Assembly: GCA_004020875.1 (NCBI GenBank)
Contig: SAPZ01000003.1
Coordinates: 248,001-312,000, forward strand
Reading direction: 5' to 3'
DNA: 64,000 nucleotides
DNA from: Mesorhizobium sp.
GTDB taxonomy: Bacteria; Pseudomonadota; Alphaproteobacteria; Rhizobiales; Rhizobiaceae
Positions within the stretch are counted from its first letter, which is position 1. The number at the start of each line of letters is the position of its first letter. The notes beneath the pieces were generated by a model. It was not told the origin of the DNA. It saw only the letters and a list, made by a program, of their open reading frames with translations, and did no database searches. The position numbers and the translations under genes are program-made. This document shows positions 30,359 through 44,175 of this stretch, piece after piece.

Positions 30359-33097
30359 ATGAACATCCACATGCCGACAGATACCGACGCCCAGGAGACG
30401 ACGACGCCTGCGCCCGCCACCGGCGGCGTCACGCCGATGATGGAGCAGTATATCGAGATCAAGGCGGCGAACCCTGACTCGCTCCTCTTCTACCGCATGG
30501 GCGATTTCTACGAGCTGTTCTTCGATGATGCGGAGAAGGCAAGCCAGGCCCTCGGCATCGTTTTGACCAAGCGCGGCAAGCATCAGGGCCACGACATTCC
30601 GATGTGCGGCGTGCCTGTACATGCGGCGGACGACTATCTGCAGAAGCTGATCGCGCAAGGTTTTCGCGTTGCCGTCTGCGAGCAGATCGAGGATCCGGCG
30701 GAAGCCAAGAAACGCGGTTCCAAATCGGTGGTGCGGCGCGACGTGGTGCGCCTGGTCACGCCGGGCACCATCACCGAGGACAAGCTGCTCGCGCCCTCGG
30801 AATCGAGTTTCCTCATGGCGCTCGGCCGCGTGAAGGGCGGCGGCGCGGCAAGCCAGGCGAGTTTCGCGCTGGCCTGGATCGACATTTCGACGGGTGCCTT
30901 CCGCGTTGCCGAGACGAGCGCCGAGCGGCTGCTTGCCGACATCTTCCGCGTCGACCCGCGCGAATTGATCGTCGCCGAACCGGTTTTCCACGATCCCGAG
31001 CTCAGGCCGGTCTTCGATGTGCTCGGCCGGATTGCCAACCCGCAGCCGCCTTCGCTGTTCGATTCGGCCTCGGCCACGGGCCGGATCGCGCGCTTCTTCG
31101 ACGTCGCGACGCCGGACAGTTTCGGCACCTTCTCGCGCGCCGAACTGTCGGCGATCTCGGGCGCCATCGCTTACGTCGAGAAGACGCAAAAGGCCGAACG
31201 GCCGCCGCTGTCGCGGCCCGAGCGCGAGGAGCAGGGCGCGACGCTGTTCATCGACCCGGCGACGCGCGCCAATCTCGAATTGCTGCGCACGCTCTCCGGC
31301 AGCCGCGACGGCTCGCTGTTCAAGGCGATCGACCGCACTGTGACCGGCGGCGGCGCGCGATTGCTCGCCGACCGGCTGATGGCGCCGCTGACGGACCCGG
31401 CGGCGATCGCGGCCCGACTGGATTCGGTCTCATTCTTCCGCTCCGAAACGCGGCTTTGCCAAGGTTTGCGGGCGAGCCTCAAGAGTGTCGCCGACATGCC
31501 GAGGGCACTGTCCAGGCTGGCGCTCAACCGCGGGGGGCCGCGCGACCTTGGCGCGCTGCGCGCCGGCTTCGAGGCGGCCGGCGCGATCGCCGAATTGTTC
31601 GCCACGGCCGCCCTGCCTGCCGAGCTCGGCGCGGCACTTTCCGCGATCAAGGCCTTGCCCGAGGCGCTCGCACGCCATCTCAGCGAAGCGCTCGACGACG
31701 AGCTGCCGCTGGTCAAGCGCGACGGCGGCTTCGTGCGGTCGAGCTACAATGCCGAGCTCGACGAGATGCGGGCGCTGCGCGACGAGTCGCGAAAGGTGAT
31801 CGCCGGGCTGGAGCGATCGCTGATCGAGGAAACCGGCATCCGCTCGCTGAAGATCCGGCACAACAATGTGCTCGGCTATTACATCGAGGTCACCGCCAAC
31901 CATCACTCGATCATGACCGGCAGCGACACCGCCAAGGCGCGCTTCATCCATCGCCAGACCATGGCCAACGCCATGCGCTTCACCACGACGGAACTGGCGG
32001 AACTGGAATCGAAGATCGCCAACGCCGCCGACCGGGCGCTGAGCATCGAGCTCGCCGCCTTCGATCGGCTGACGGCGGAAGTGGTGGGCGAGGCCGACCG
32101 GATCCGCGCCGGCGCCGAGGCGCTTGCGGCTCTCGATGTGTCGGCGGCGTTGGCGCTTCTTTCCGAAAGCGAGGGCTGGTGCCGGCCGGTTGTCGATGCC
32201 GGCCTCGCCTTCGAAATTGTTGGCGGGCGCCACCCGGTGGTCGAACAGGCGCTCAGGCGTTCCGGCGAAGGACCGTTCGTCGCCAATGATTGCGATCTCT
32301 CGCCCGAGGGCGGCGCCAAGGCCGGCGCGATCTGGCTGCTCACCGGTCCCAATATGGGTGGTAAGTCGACATTCCTCAGGCAAAACGCCTTGATCGCCAT
32401 CCTTGCCCAGACCGGCTGCTTCGTGCCGGCGCAAAGCGCCCATATCGGCGTTGTCGACCGGCTGTTCTCGCGCGTCGGCGCCTCGGATGATCTCGCGCGC
32501 GGCCGCTCGACCTTCATGGTCGAGATGGTCGAGACGGCGGCGATCCTCAATCAGGCGGGCGAGCGGGCGCTGGTGATCCTGGATGAGATCGGCCGCGGCA
32601 CGGCCACTTTCGACGGGTTGTCGATCGCCTGGGCCGCGGTCGAATACCTGCATGAGAAGAACCGCTGCCGGGCAATCTTCGCCACGCATTTCCACGAGAT
32701 GACGGCGCTGGCGGGCAAGCTCCCCCGGCTCCACAACGTCACCATGCGGGTCAAGGAATGGGAAGGCGATGTCGTCTTCCTGCACGAGGTTGGCAAGGGC
32801 GCGGCCGACCGCTCCTACGGCGTGCAGGTGGCGCGGTTGGCCGGCCTGCCCGAAGCCGTGGTGGCGCGTGCCAAGGAAGTCCTGCATCAGCTGGAAGAGG
32901 GCGAAGTTTCGGGCAAGACCAACCGGCTCGTCGACGATTTGCCGCTGTTTTCGGTGGCGGCGAAGCGCGAAGCCCCGAAGCCGGCGAAGAGCGATGCGCT
33001 GGACGAGGCCCTCGGCGCAATTAATCCCGACGAGATGACGCCGCGCGAGGCGCTGGAGGCGCTCTACCGGCTAAAGGGGCTGGCGACGAGACAGTAA
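30359..33097 (+). CDS. mutS: DNA mismatch repair protein MutS
   Basis: Recognises base mismatches and short loops and signals repair through MutL. It has 912 residues. The mismatch-reading Phe-X-Glu lies in [10 protein letters not shown] (about 45-54); connector, lever and clamp domains follow; the ATPase has Walker [10 protein letters not shown] and Walker [11 protein letters not shown], then the helix-turn-helix dimer region. The N-terminus has a short Thr/Pro-rich extension; an internal ATG at 30371 is a possible alternative start. Confidence 0.97.
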   Translation: MNIHMPTDTDAQETTTPAPATGGVTPMMEQYIEIKAANPDSLLFYRMGDFYELFFDDAEKASQALGIVLTKRGKHQGHDIPMCGVPVHAADDYLQKLIAQGFRVAVCEQIEDPAEAKKRGSKSVVRRDVVRLVTPGTITEDKLLAPSESSFLMALGRVKGGGAASQASFALAWIDISTGAFRVAETSAERLLADIFRVDPRELIVAEPVFHDPELRPVFDVLGRIANPQPPSLFDSASATGRIARFFDVATPDSFGTFSRAELSAISGAIAYVEKTQKAERPPLSRPEREEQGATLFIDPATRANLELLRTLSGSRDGSLFKAIDRTVTGGGARLLADRLMAPLTDPAAIAARLDSVSFFRSETRLCQGLRASLKSVADMPRALSRLALNRGGPRDLGALRAGFEAAGAIAELFATAALPAELGAALSAIKALPEALARHLSEALDDELPLVKRDGGFVRSSYNAELDEMRALRDESRKVIAGLERSLIEETGIRSLKIRHNNVLGYYIEVTANHHSIMTGSDTAKARFIHRQTMANAMRFTTTELAELESKIANAADRALSIELAAFDRLTAEVVGEADRIRAGAEALAALDVSAALALLSESEGWCRPVVDAGLAFEIVGGRHPVVEQALRRSGEGPFVANDCDLSPEGGAKAGAIWLLTGPNMGGKSTFLRQNALIAILAQTGCFVPAQSAHIGVVDRLFSRVGASDDLARGRSTFMVEMVETAAILNQAGERALVILDEIGRGTATFDGLSIAWAAVEYLHEKNRCRAIFATHFHEMTALAGKLPRLHNVTMRVKEWEGDVVFLHEVGKGAADRSYGVQVARLAGLPEAVVARAKEVLHQLEEGEVSGKTNRLVDDLPLFSVAAKREAPKPAKSDALDEALGAINPDEMTPREALEALYRLKGLATRQ

Positions 33098-33115
33098 ACC
33101 GGAAGTGTGACATTG

Positions 33116-33137
33116 ACTCATTGTACCGTTCGGTACA
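33116..33137. promoter_or_regulatory. TetR-type operator over a promoter
   Basis: The palindrome TGTACCG-TT-CGGTACA (33122-33137) has perfect 7-bp arms and overlaps a TTGACT -35-like element, 40 bp upstream of the DUF1348 gene. The TetR gene two positions downstream is the obvious binder, giving a self-regulated two-gene unit. Confidence 0.7.
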
Positions 33138-33176
33138 GTGTGGGTTTGCGATGATCCAAACCGACAGGAGATTTCA

Positions 33177-33641
33177 ATGAGCCGCCCGCCCTTGCCGCCC
33201 TTCACGGCCGAGACAGCGGCGCAAAAGGCGCGCCTTGCGGAGGATGCCTGGAACAGCCGCGACCCGGAACGGGTTTCGCTCGCCTATACCGAGGACAGCG
33301 TCTGGCGGAACCGGGCCGAATTCATATCGGGGCGCGGCGAGATCGTCGGTTTCCTCAAGCGCAAATGGGCGCGCGAGCTGGACTATCGCCTCATCAAGGA
33401 GGTGTGGACCTGGAACGAGAACCGCATCGCCGTCCGCTTCGCCTATGAGTGGCGCGACGACAGCGGCCACTGGTTCCGCTCCTACGGCAACGAGAACTGG
33501 GAGTTCGACGAAGCCGGGCTGATGCGCCGGCGCGTGGCTAGCATCAACGACCTGCCGATCGCCGAGAGCGAACGGAAGTATCACTGGCCGCTCGGCCGCC
33601 GGCCGGATGACCATCCGGGTCTGTCGGAACTCGGGCTTTAG
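33177..33641 (+). CDS. DUF1348 / NTF2-like small protein
   Basis: A 154-residue protein of the nuclear transport factor 2-like fold (DUF1348). [23 protein letters not shown] near the N-terminus and [23 protein letters not shown] are family hallmarks. Members are often induced by stress or electrophiles and lie next to TetR regulators; the biochemical role is unknown. CAGGAG lies six bases before the ATG at 33177. Downstream of a TetR-type palindrome and overlapping the TetR gene. Confidence 0.88.
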   Translation: MSRPPLPPFTAETAAQKARLAEDAWNSRDPERVSLAYTEDSVWRNRAEFISGRGEIVGFLKRKWARELDYRLIKEVWTWNENRIAVRFAYEWRDDSGHWFRSYGNENWEFDEAGLMRRRVASINDLPIAESERKYHWPLGRRPDDHPGLSELGL

Positions 33642-34215
33642 GCCGTTGCGGCGCATCGCTCCGGATCGCGACCAGTTGCTGGGGATCATTGCGGAAGTCT
33701 TCCGCGAGCATGGCTATGAGGGCGCCAGCCTGGCCTTGATCGGCGAGGCGACGGGGCTTGGCAAGGGAAGCCTCTACCACTTCTTTCCCGGCGGCAAGGA
33801 GGAGATGGCCAGGGCCGTCATTGCCCATATCGACGGATGGTTCGAGGATCATGTGTTCGCGCCGCTGCGCGACGGCAACGATCCCCGGGGCGGGATCGAA
33901 CAGATGCTCGCCGCGACCGACAGCTATTTCCGCTCGGGGCGCCGGGTCTGCCTCATCGGGGCCTTCGCGCTGGATCGATCGCGCGATCTCTTCGCCGGCC
34001 AGATAAGAGGCTATTTCGGCCGGTGGGTCATGCATCTCGCCAATGCGCTGACGCGATCCGGTCATCGATCGACCGAGGCCGCAGAGCTGGCGGAGGAAGC
34101 CGTCGCCGCCATTCAGGGGGCGCTCACGCTTGCCCGTGCCGCCAATGACGCCGACCTGTTTTCCCGCGCCTTGCGAAGGATCCGCAAGCACATCGGCATC
34201 CCGGTGAGCGGCTAG
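33607..34215 (+). CDS. TetR/AcrR-family regulator
   Basis: A repressor of about 200 residues with an N-terminal HTH ([29 protein letters not shown]) and a C-terminal helical ligand domain similar to YxaF/LmrA-type TetR proteins. The ATG at 33607 overlaps the DUF1348 gene by 35 bp; a TTG at 33646 is an alternative start giving [12 protein letters not shown]. It probably binds the palindrome at 33122 and controls its own operon. Its stop shares a CTAG with the opposing gene. Confidence 0.85.
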   Translation: MTIRVCRNSGFRPLRRIAPDRDQLLGIIAEVFREHGYEGASLALIGEATGLGKGSLYHFFPGGKEEMARAVIAHIDGWFEDHVFAPLRDGNDPRGGIEQMLAATDSYFRSGRRVCLIGAFALDRSRDLFAGQIRGYFGRWVMHLANALTRSGHRSTEAAELAEEAVAAIQGALTLARAANDADLFSRALRRIRKHIGIPVSG

Positions 34216-35057
34216 ATCATTTCCAGGCCCCGCTTGCGCGTCGGCGGCGGGAAGGCGCGGTCGAGATCGGCGAAATCCTCAGGCGCCAGCTTGATGTCGA
34301 GCGCGGCGGCATTCTGGCGGACATGCTCCTGGCGGACGGCCTTTGGAATGGCGATGACGCCAGGCTGCGCCATCGCCCAGGCGAGCGCGATCTGCGCGGC
34401 GGTGGCGTTGTGCCGGGCAGCAACGGCCTCCAGCCGGGCATTGCGCGCCAGCGCACCCTGCTCCACCGGCGAATAGGCCATCAGCGGGATGCCGCGCTCC
34501 GCGCACCATGGGGCCAGATCGAATTCTGGGCCGCGCCGCGACAGGTTGTAGAGCACCTGATTGGTCTGGACATTGCCGCCGGACGGCAGACCGACAAGGT
34601 CTTCCATCTCGTCGGTGTCGAAATTGCTGACGCCCCAATAACGGATCTTGCCTTGAGCCTTCAGGCTCTCGAAGGCCTCCACGGTTTCGGACAGCGGCAC
34701 GCTGCCCGGCCAATGCAGCAGATAGAGATCGATCCTGTCGGTGGAAAGCCGCTTCAGGCTGGCCTCGCAGGCGCGCTCGACGCCAGCGCGCGAGGCGTTG
34801 GAAGGAAGCACCTTGGAGACCAGGAAGGTCTCGTCGCGGCGCCCGGCGATCGCCTCCGCCACCACCTCCTCGGCGCCGCCGCTGGCGTACATTTCGGCGG
34901 TGTCGATCAGCGTGATGCCGAGATCGAGCCCGAGCTTCAGCGCCGACACCTCATCGGCACGGCGGCGGCGGTCCTCACCCATCTTCCAGGTGCCCTGGCC
35001 CAGCAACGGAACGCCCTCGCCGGACGGCAGCTTGAGGGTTCTCACTGTTGACGGCAT
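34212..35057 (-). CDS. Aldo/keto reductase
   Basis: A 281-residue (alpha/beta)8 NADPH-dependent oxidoreductase. The catalytic tetrad is visible: Asp and Tyr in DTAEMY, Lys in VSKVLP and His in YLLHWPG; the cofactor region [14 protein letters not shown] is near the C-terminus. It reduces aldehydes or ketones of unknown identity. It converges on the TetR gene with a 4-bp overlap of stop codons and, as a likely detoxification enzyme, could be linked to that unit, though it has the opposite direction. Confidence 0.9.
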   Translation of the reverse strand: MPSTVRTLKLPSGEGVPLLGQGTWKMGEDRRRRADEVSALKLGLDLGITLIDTAEMYASGGAEEVVAEAIAGRRDETFLVSKVLPSNASRAGVERACEASLKRLSTDRIDLYLLHWPGSVPLSETVEAFESLKAQGKIRYWGVSNFDTDEMEDLVGLPSGGNVQTNQVLYNLSRRGPEFDLAPWCAERGIPLMAYSPVEQGALARNARLEAVAARHNATAAQIALAWAMAQPGVIAIPKAVRQEHVRQNAAALDIKLAPEDFADLDRAFPPPTRKRGLEMI

Positions 35058-35148
35058 GACTTTCTCCGCGTGGGCCCGGATCGCAGCACAGCCAAAACCG
35101 GAAATCCAGACCAGAGCTGCCTGGCCGCCTGGATTCCCGGAGTGGGTT

Positions 35149-35250
35149 AGAGCCGCTCAGCGTTTCGCGGAAGCGCCGAACCGCTCTAAATATTTGTTTC
35201 TATGTAATTCCGGCGGAAATCCGCTACACACTTTTCCTGGAATTGCTCTA
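35149..35250. repeat. Dispersed palindromic repeat, family A copy 2
   Basis: Inverted relative to copy 1: palindrome AGAGCCGCTC...CCGCTCT (35149-35187) then TTTGTTTC...AATTCCGGCGG and CACTTTTCCTGGAATTGCTC up to 35250. It runs into the stop codon of the DUF305 gene. Confidence 0.7.
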
Positions 35251-35637
35251 CTTCGCCGGGTGCTTGGCGAGCCAGTCTTTCATTTCCTTGATCTCGGCCT
35301 CCTGCGCCTTGACCACGCCTTCGGCGAGCTTGCGGATTTCCGGGTCCTTGCCGTTGGCGATCACTACGTTGGCCATGTCGATCGCCCCCTGATGATGCGG
35401 GATCATGCCTCGGACGAAGTCGACATCGGCATTGCCGGTGTATTTGATCGCCATGTCCTTGTGCATCTTCTTCATCGCCGCCTCGTAGCCCGTGGTGGCC
35501 GGACTCTGGGCGCCCATCGCCATCTTGGACATGTCATGCTTCATCTCCTCGGACGAGGCCGGCACGCTTTCGAGGAAGACGGCAAGCAGCATTCCGGCAG
35601 CCATCAAAAGCAGCACGATTTTCTTGGCCAGGGTCAT
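35248..35637 (-). CDS. DUF305 exported protein of the copper operon
   Basis: A 129-residue protein with an N-terminal hydrophobic signal or anchor (about 6-26) and a DUF305 domain, core DFVRGMIPHHQGAIDMA, preceded by a Met/His-rich segment (EEMKHDMSKMAMG) of the kind that binds Cu(I). It follows the copper ATPase by 43 bp on the same strand and is probably co-transcribed. Periplasmic copper handling is inferred from the Met/His motifs and context. Confidence 0.86.
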   Translation of the reverse strand: MTLAKKIVLLLMAAGMLLAVFLESVPASSEEMKHDMSKMAMGAQSPATTGYEAAMKKMHKDMAIKYTGNADVDFVRGMIPHHQGAIDMANVVIANGKDPEIRKLAEGVVKAQEAEIKEMKDWLAKHPAK

Positions 35638-35680
35638 TCAAGGTCTCCTTGTGATTGAGGTTCGTATCTGGGGGCTTCGT

Positions 35681-38185
<2,505 letters not shown>

Positions 38186-38217
38186 CAGCAATACCTCGGA
38201 ATTCTCCAATTGAGGCG

Positions 38218-38248
38218 GAGGTAGTCCTTCCAGTTACTGGAAGGTCAA
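38218..38248 (-). promoter_or_regulatory. CueR/MerR-type promoter of copA
   Basis: On the minus strand, -35 TTGACC (38243-38248) and -10-like TACCTC (38218-38223) are exactly 19 bp apart, the overlong spacing of MerR-activated promoters. The spacer holds the dyad CCTTCCAG-TTA-CTGGAAGG (38226-38244), matching known CueR operators. Copper-loaded CueR would untwist it; the probable cueR is at 46508. Confidence 0.9.
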
Positions 38249-38371
38249 GGGCCGATTTCGACTTTTGCGAAAATCGGCTGGGCGATTGCGGATTACGCCT
38301 CCGCGCGACGCCAAATCGCATCCGCCGGCCCCATACACAGCGCCGCGAAAACGCGCTATAGACGCCGCCGA

Positions 38372-41173
38372 ATGGCAAAGATCTCCCTGAAACTCCACGA
38401 AATCATCGATGGCGACGCTTTGCGCCGCGACTTGACGGCGCTGACGTCGGCAAGCGCCGGCGACGGTTCGAGACCGGCGGTTCGCGCTACTGTCCTCCAA
38501 TTGCTCAAAGCCAGGCTGGCGGAGGGGCGCACGATCGCCGAGGCCATGCTCAAGGAGGATGGCGGCGGCAATGCCTGCGCCGAGAGGCTCTCGCATCTGA
38601 TGGATGAGCTGATCCGGGCGCTCTATGATTTCGCCGCCACCCATGTCTACCGTGTCAAGAACCGTTCGGTGGCCGAGCGCATGGCGGTCGTGGCGGTTGG
38701 CGGATACGGCCGCGGCACGCTGGCGCCGGGCTCCGACATCGACCTCTTGTTCCTGCTGCCCTACAAGCAGACGCCGTGGGGCGAGCAGATCGTGGAGTAC
38801 ATGCTCTACATGCTGTGGGACATGGGTCTGAAGGTCGGCCACGCCACCCGCAACATCGAGGAGTGCCTCAGGCTGTCGCGCAGCGACATCACGATCCGCA
38901 CGTCGATCCTCGAGGCGCGTTTCCTGTGGGGCGAACAGAAGCTTTATGAAGAACTGCTCACCCGCTTCGACCACGAGGTGGTGCGCACGACCGGGCCGGA
39001 ATATGTGCAGGCCAAGCTGGCCGAGCGCGACGAGCGCCATGCCAAGGCCGGCGAAAGCCGCTATCTGGTCGAGCCCAACGTCAAGGACGGCAAGGGCGGG
39101 CTGCGCGACCTGCAGACGCTGTTCTGGATCGGCAAATACTTCTACCGCGTGCGCACCGGCGAGGAACTGGTCGAGAAGGGCGTCTTCACCCAAGCCGAGT
39201 ATCGCGAGTTCCAGAAGGCCGAGGATTTTCTGTGGGCGGTGCGCTGTCACATGCACTTCCTCACCGGCAAGGCGGAGGAGCGACTGCATTTCGACATCCA
39301 GCGCGAGATCGCCGAACGTCTGGGCTACACGACGCATCCCGGCCTGTCGGCCGTCGAGCGTTTCATGAAGCACTATTTCCTCGTCGCCAAGGATGTCGGC
39401 GACCTCACCCGTATCTTCTGCGCGGCGCTCGAGGAAGAGCAGGCCAAGCATGTGCCGGGCTTCAACCGCATCTTCCTCACCTTCCAGCGACGCAAGCGGA
39501 AGCTTGCCGGGACAAGTGATTTCATTGTCGACAACCACCGCATCAACATCGCCGACGACGGCGTGTTCGAACGCGACCCGGTCAACCTGCTGAGGTTGTT
39601 CTGGTTCGCCGACAAGCATGGACTGGAGTTCCATCCTGACGCGCTCAAGCTGCTCACCCGCTCGCTCGGTCTGGTCAACAAGTCGCTCCGGCGCGACGAG
39701 GAAGCCAACCGGCTGTTCCTCGACATATTGACGTCGGACCGCAACGCCGAGCTCAATCTCAGGCGCATGAACGAGGCCGGGCTGCTCGGCAGGCTGATCC
39801 CCGACTTCGGCAAGATCGTCGCCATGATGCAGTTCTCGATGTACCACCACTATACGGTGGACGAGCACCTGATCCGCTGCATCGGCGTGCTGGCCGAGAT
39901 CGAGCGCGGCGATGGCGAGAAGATTCACCCGCTGTCTCATTCGCTGATGCCGGGGCTGACGAAGAGCCGCGAGGCGCTCTACGTCGCGGTGCTGCTGCAC
40001 GACATCGCCAAGGGCCGGCCGGAAGACCATTCGGAAGCCGGCGCCCGCATCGCCCGACGGATCTGTCCACATATGGGGCTGTCGGCGGCCGATACCGAGA
40101 CGGTCGCGTGGCTGGTCGAAAACCACCTCGTGATGTCGATGACGGCGCAGACGCGCGACCTCAACGACCGCAAGACGATCGAGGATTTCGCGTCGATCGT
40201 GCAATCGGTAGAGCGGCTGAAGCTGCTTTTGATCCTCACCGTCTGCGACATACGCGGCGTCGGGCCGGGTGTGTGGAACGGCTGGAAAGGGCAGCTGCTG
40301 CGCACGCTCTATTACGAGACCGAATTGCTGCTGACCGGCGGCTTCTCCGAAGTGTCGCGTGCGCAACGCACCGCCGCCGCGCGCGAGCGGCTGGCCGAGG
40401 CGCTTTCGGCCTGGCCGGCCAAGGAGCGCAAGCGCTATGTCGCGCAGCACTATGAGAACTATCTGCTGACGGTCGATCTCAATGACCAGTTGCGCCACGC
40501 CGAATTCATCCGTGAGGCGGATGCGGCGGGCAAGAAGCTCGCGACCATGGTCAAGACGCATGAATTCGAGGCGGTGACCGAGATCACCGTGCTGGCGCCG
40601 GACCATCCGCGCTTGCTTTCGATCATTGCGGGTGCTTGTGCCGCGGCCGGCGGCAACATCGTCGACGCGCAGATCTTCACCACTTCCGACGGGCGCGCGC
40701 TGGACACCATCCTGATCTCGCGCGAGTTCGACCTCGACGAGGATGAGCGGCGCCGCGCCGAGCGCGTCGGCCGGCTGATAGAGGATGTGCTGTCCGGCAA
40801 GAGCTGGCTGCCCGAGATGATCGAGAAGCGCACCAAGCCGAAGCGTGGCGCGAAGGCGTTCAGGATTCCGCCGCGCGCCGAGATCCGCAACACGCTGTCC
40901 AACCGTTTTTCGGTGATCGAGGTCGAGGGGCTGGACCGGCCCGGCCTGCTGTCCGAGATCACGGGGACGCTCTCCGACCTGTCGCTCGACATCGCCTCGG
41001 CGCATATCACGACCTTCGGCGAGAAGGTCATCGACACGTTCTACGTCACCGACCTGACCGGACAGAAGATCGACAGCCCCACGCGCACGGCCACCATCCA
41101 CAAGCGCCTGATCGATACGCTGGAAGGCAATTCGTCCGAACGCAACGGCAAGGCCAAGGCGGCGGCCGAGTGA
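38372..41173 (+). CDS. glnD: PII uridylyltransferase/uridylyl-removing enzyme
   Basis: Senses glutamine and uridylylates or deuridylylates PII proteins, setting nitrogen regulation. At 933 residues it has the full set of domains: nucleotidyltransferase with [19 protein letters not shown] (about 110-130), central helical region, HD hydrolase with [17 protein letters not shown] (about 550) and two C-terminal ACT domains ([16 protein letters not shown] and [16 protein letters not shown]). It is divergent from copA and 40 bp before murJ. Confidence 0.97.
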   Translation: MAKISLKLHEIIDGDALRRDLTALTSASAGDGSRPAVRATVLQLLKARLAEGRTIAEAMLKEDGGGNACAERLSHLMDELIRALYDFAATHVYRVKNRSVAERMAVVAVGGYGRGTLAPGSDIDLLFLLPYKQTPWGEQIVEYMLYMLWDMGLKVGHATRNIEECLRLSRSDITIRTSILEARFLWGEQKLYEELLTRFDHEVVRTTGPEYVQAKLAERDERHAKAGESRYLVEPNVKDGKGGLRDLQTLFWIGKYFYRVRTGEELVEKGVFTQAEYREFQKAEDFLWAVRCHMHFLTGKAEERLHFDIQREIAERLGYTTHPGLSAVERFMKHYFLVAKDVGDLTRIFCAALEEEQAKHVPGFNRIFLTFQRRKRKLAGTSDFIVDNHRINIADDGVFERDPVNLLRLFWFADKHGLEFHPDALKLLTRSLGLVNKSLRRDEEANRLFLDILTSDRNAELNLRRMNEAGLLGRLIPDFGKIVAMMQFSMYHHYTVDEHLIRCIGVLAEIERGDGEKIHPLSHSLMPGLTKSREALYVAVLLHDIAKGRPEDHSEAGARIARRICPHMGLSAADTETVAWLVENHLVMSMTAQTRDLNDRKTIEDFASIVQSVERLKLLLILTVCDIRGVGPGVWNGWKGQLLRTLYYETELLLTGGFSEVSRAQRTAAARERLAEALSAWPAKERKRYVAQHYENYLLTVDLNDQLRHAEFIREADAAGKKLATMVKTHEFEAVTEITVLAPDHPRLLSIIAGACAAAGGNIVDAQIFTTSDGRALDTILISREFDLDEDERRRAERVGRLIEDVLSGKSWLPEMIEKRTKPKRGAKAFRIPPRAEIRNTLSNRFSVIEVEGLDRPGLLSEITGTLSDLSLDIASAHITTFGEKVIDTFYVTDLTGQKIDSPTRTATIHKRLIDTLEGNSSERNGKAKAAAE

Positions 41174-41213
41174 CCATCCATTTGACGCAATTTCCCTGGC
41201 AGTCGTTCCTAGC

Positions 41214-42821
41214 ATGAGCCTCGTCAAGAAATTCGCTACCGTCGCCTCCGGCACGCTGATGAGCCGCGCGCTGGGTTTCGGCCGCGAGATGCTGATGGCG
41301 GCGGCACTCGGCACCGGGCCGGTCGCCGACGCCTTCAACGCCGCCTTCCAGTTCCCCAACACCTTCCGCCGGCTGTTCGCCGAAGGCGCCTTCAACGCCG
41401 CTTTCGTGCCGCTCTTCGCCAAGGAGATCGAGCAGCACGGCAATGAGGGCGCCAAGCGCTTCTCGGAGGAAGTGTTCGGCGTGCTGTTCTCGGCGCTGTT
41501 GGCGCTTACGATCGCCATGGAACTGGCGATGCCGCTGATCGTGCGCTACCTGGTGGCGCCGGGCTTTGCCGACATTCCCGGCAAGTTCGAGACGACCGTC
41601 CGGCTGGCGACGATCATGTTCCCGTACCTGATCTGCATGTCGCTCGGCGCCATGATGGCCGGCATGCTGAACTCGCTGCGCCGCTATTTCGCGGCGGCGA
41701 TCGCGCCCGCCTTCCTCAACATCATCCTGATCAGCGTGCTCGCCTATGCCTGGTATCACGGGCTGGGCGCGCATGATGTCGGCTTCGGCCTATCCTGGGG
41801 CGTGCTGGCGGCGGGCATCGTGCAGCTTGCCATCGTCTGGATCGCGGTTCGCCATGCCGGTATCTCGATCGGTTTCCGCAGACCGAAGATGACGCCCAAC
41901 GTCAAGCGGCTGCTGATCCTGGCGCTGCCGGCGGCGATCACCGGCGGCATCACCCAGATCAACCAGCTGATCGGCACGGCGATCGCCTCGGCGCAGAACA
42001 GCGCGGTTTCGTCGCTCGCCTATGCCGACCGTATCTATCAGCTGCCGCTCGGCGTCGTCGGCGTGGCCGTCGCCATCGTGCTTCTGCCGGAACTGTCGCG
42101 GGCGCTGAAATCGGGCAACCTGGTCGAGGCCGCGAACCTGCAGAACCGCTCGGTCGAGTTCACCCTATTCATGACGCTGCCGGCCGCCGCCGCGCTCTGG
42201 GTGATGTCGGAGCCGATCGTCCGGCTGGTCTATGAGCGCGGAGCATTTGCCGCCAACCACTCGACGCCGATCGTCGCCTCGATCCTGGCAATCTTCGGCC
42301 TCGGCCTGCCGGCCTTCGTGCTGATCAAGGCATTCACGCCAGGCTATTTCGCGCGCGAGGACACGCGAACACCGATGATCTTCGCGGCCATTTCGGTGGG
42401 CGTGAACGTGGCCACGGCGCTCACCCTGTTCCCGTCCATGGGTGCGCCGGGCATCGCGGTGGCCTCGGCCGTCGCGGGCTGGGTCAACGCGCTGATGCTG
42501 CTCGCCATGCTGATCAGGCGGGGACATTGGGGCCGCGACATCCCTCTGCTGAAGCGCATTCCCCGGCTGGTGCTGTCGGCCGTGATCATGGCGACCGCGC
42601 TTTATTTCGCGGAGCACTACTTCGCCGGGCGGCTCGGTCCCGGCTCGCCGCTGGTGGTGAAGGCGACGACGCTGCTCGCGCTGGTCGGCGGCGGCGCCGC
42701 GCTCTACTTCATCGCCGCCTTCGGCACCGGCGGCGCCGACTTCGGTATGATCCGCAGGAACGTGAAGCGGGGTGAGGCGAAATCTGCGCCGCGGGAATCG
42801 AATACCGGCCTGGACGAATAA
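41214..42821 (+). CDS. murJ: Lipid II flippase
   Basis: Flips the peptidoglycan precursor lipid II across the inner membrane. It has 535 residues with about 14 helices, the MviN/MurJ N-terminus (TLMSRALGFGREMLMAAALG) and the conserved FPNTFRRLFAEGAFNAAFVP. glnD-murJ-trpS order is conserved in rhizobia, so the three are probably linked. The ribosome site is weak, and upstream TTTGACGCAATTTCCCTGG resembles a fragment of repeat family A. Confidence 0.95.
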   Translation: MSLVKKFATVASGTLMSRALGFGREMLMAAALGTGPVADAFNAAFQFPNTFRRLFAEGAFNAAFVPLFAKEIEQHGNEGAKRFSEEVFGVLFSALLALTIAMELAMPLIVRYLVAPGFADIPGKFETTVRLATIMFPYLICMSLGAMMAGMLNSLRRYFAAAIAPAFLNIILISVLAYAWYHGLGAHDVGFGLSWGVLAAGIVQLAIVWIAVRHAGISIGFRRPKMTPNVKRLLILALPAAITGGITQINQLIGTAIASAQNSAVSSLAYADRIYQLPLGVVGVAVAIVLLPELSRALKSGNLVEAANLQNRSVEFTLFMTLPAAAALWVMSEPIVRLVYERGAFAANHSTPIVASILAIFGLGLPAFVLIKAFTPGYFAREDTRTPMIFAAISVGVNVATALTLFPSMGAPGIAVASAVAGWVNALMLLAMLIRRGHWGRDIPLLKRIPRLVLSAVIMATALYFAEHYFAGRLGPGSPLVVKATTLLALVGGGAALYFIAAFGTGGADFGMIRRNVKRGEAKSAPRESNTGLDE

Positions 42822-42938
42822 CTCGAGCTGGCTTGCGGCAACACCAGTCTTGATCCCGCAACCGCCTTCGTTCATAAGCGCGCCGTCGAAAGACTTTCGC
42901 CGCGCGCGAAACGGCCCTCCACAAGCCATGAGGAACTC

Positions 42939-44033
42939 ATGTCCGCCTTCAAGCCACTCGTCTTTTCGGGCGTCCAGCCGACCGGTAATCTGCATCTCGG
43001 CAACTACCTCGGCGCCATCAAGAAATTCGTCGCCCTGCAGGAACAGTCCGACTGCATCTATTGCGTCGTCGACCTGCATTCGCTGACGGCGCAGCTCGTC
43101 CACAAGGACCTCGGCGACCAGACCCGCTCGATCACCGCGGCGTTCCTCGCCTCCGGCATCGACCCGAAGAAGCACATCGTCTTCAACCAGTCGCGGGTCA
43201 TCCAGCACGCCGAGCTTGCCTGGATCTTCAACTGCGTGGCGCGCATCGGCTGGATGTACCGGATGACGCAGTTCAAGGACAAAGCTGGCAAGGACCGCGA
43301 GAACGCCTCGCTCGGCCTGCTCGCCTATCCAAGCCTGATGGCCGCAGACATCCTGCTCTACCGCGCCACCCATGTGCCGGTAGGCGAGGACCAGAAGCAG
43401 CATCTGGAGCTTACCCGCGACATCGCGCAGAAATTCAACAACGACTTCTCCGAGAAGATCGCGGCCCTTGGCGTCGGCATCGAAATGCAGGTCGGCGAGG
43501 AGACCGTGAACGGCTATTTCCCGATCACCGAACCGGTCATCGGCGGTCCGGCCGCGCGCATCATGAGCCTGCGCGACGGTTCCAAGAAGATGTCGAAGTC
43601 GGACCCGTCGGACCTGTCTCGCATCAACCTGACCGACGATGCCGACACCATCTCGAAGAAGATCCGCAAGGCAAAGACCGATCCGGAGGCCTTGCCGAGC
43701 GAGCTGGACGGACTTGCAAGCCGACCCGAGGCGGAGAACCTCGTCGGCATCTATGCCGGCCTCGCGGAAATCTCGAAGGAAGACGTGCTGAAGGAATATG
43801 GCGGCCAGCAGTTTTCCGTGTTCAAGCCGGCCCTAGCCGACCTTGCCGTGGAGAAGCTTGCGCCGATTGCTTCCGAGATGCGCCGCATCGAGGGCGATCG
43901 CGCCTATGTCGACGCCGTGCTCAAGGACGGTGGTGACCGAGCCCGCGCAATCGCCGAGGGCACGATGAAGACGGTGCGCGACATCATCGGCCTGCTGCAG
44001 GACACTGCAGGACTGACCGACCGGTCTAAGTAG
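42939..44033 (+). CDS. trpS: Tryptophanyl-tRNA synthetase
   Basis: Charges tRNA-Trp. A class I synthetase of 364 residues with HIGH-type HLGN (19-22) in [12 protein letters not shown] and KMSKS (in [10 protein letters not shown], about 215). The GAGGAAC site sits before the ATG. Slightly longer than the roughly 335-residue bacterial norm, as common in alphaproteobacteria. A family A repeat abuts its stop. Confidence 0.96.
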   Translation: MSAFKPLVFSGVQPTGNLHLGNYLGAIKKFVALQEQSDCIYCVVDLHSLTAQLVHKDLGDQTRSITAAFLASGIDPKKHIVFNQSRVIQHAELAWIFNCVARIGWMYRMTQFKDKAGKDRENASLGLLAYPSLMAADILLYRATHVPVGEDQKQHLELTRDIAQKFNNDFSEKIAALGVGIEMQVGEETVNGYFPITEPVIGGPAARIMSLRDGSKKMSKSDPSDLSRINLTDDADTISKKIRKAKTDPEALPSELDGLASRPEAENLVGIYAGLAEISKEDVLKEYGGQQFSVFKPALADLAVEKLAPIASEMRRIEGDRAYVDAVLKDGGDRARAIAEGTMKTVRDIIGLLQDTAGLTDRSK

Positions 44034-44091
44034 TTGTTTCGACGCAATTCCTGACGGAAAACCGCTTCACACTTTTCCTGGAATTGCTCCA
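44022..44091. repeat. Dispersed palindromic repeat, family A copy 3
   Basis: TTGTTTCGACGCAATTCC, GACGGAAAACCGCTTCACAC and TTTTCCTGGAATTGCTCC in the same orientation as copy 2, overlapping the end of trpS. It lacks the AGAGCG palindrome module seen in copies 1 and 2. Confidence 0.7.
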
Positions 44092-44175
44092 GGACCATCG
44101 CCACGCCGGCCGGCGGCTTGCCGCCGGTCCGTGGCGGTGGCAGATTGCGGCCGAATTGATACCGAGCAGATAGAC

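Noticed and set aside
38234..41518. 1094-residue minus-strand frame opposite glnD
   Set aside because: Antisense to a clear glnD; high GC suppresses stops in the mirrored frame. No domain recognised.
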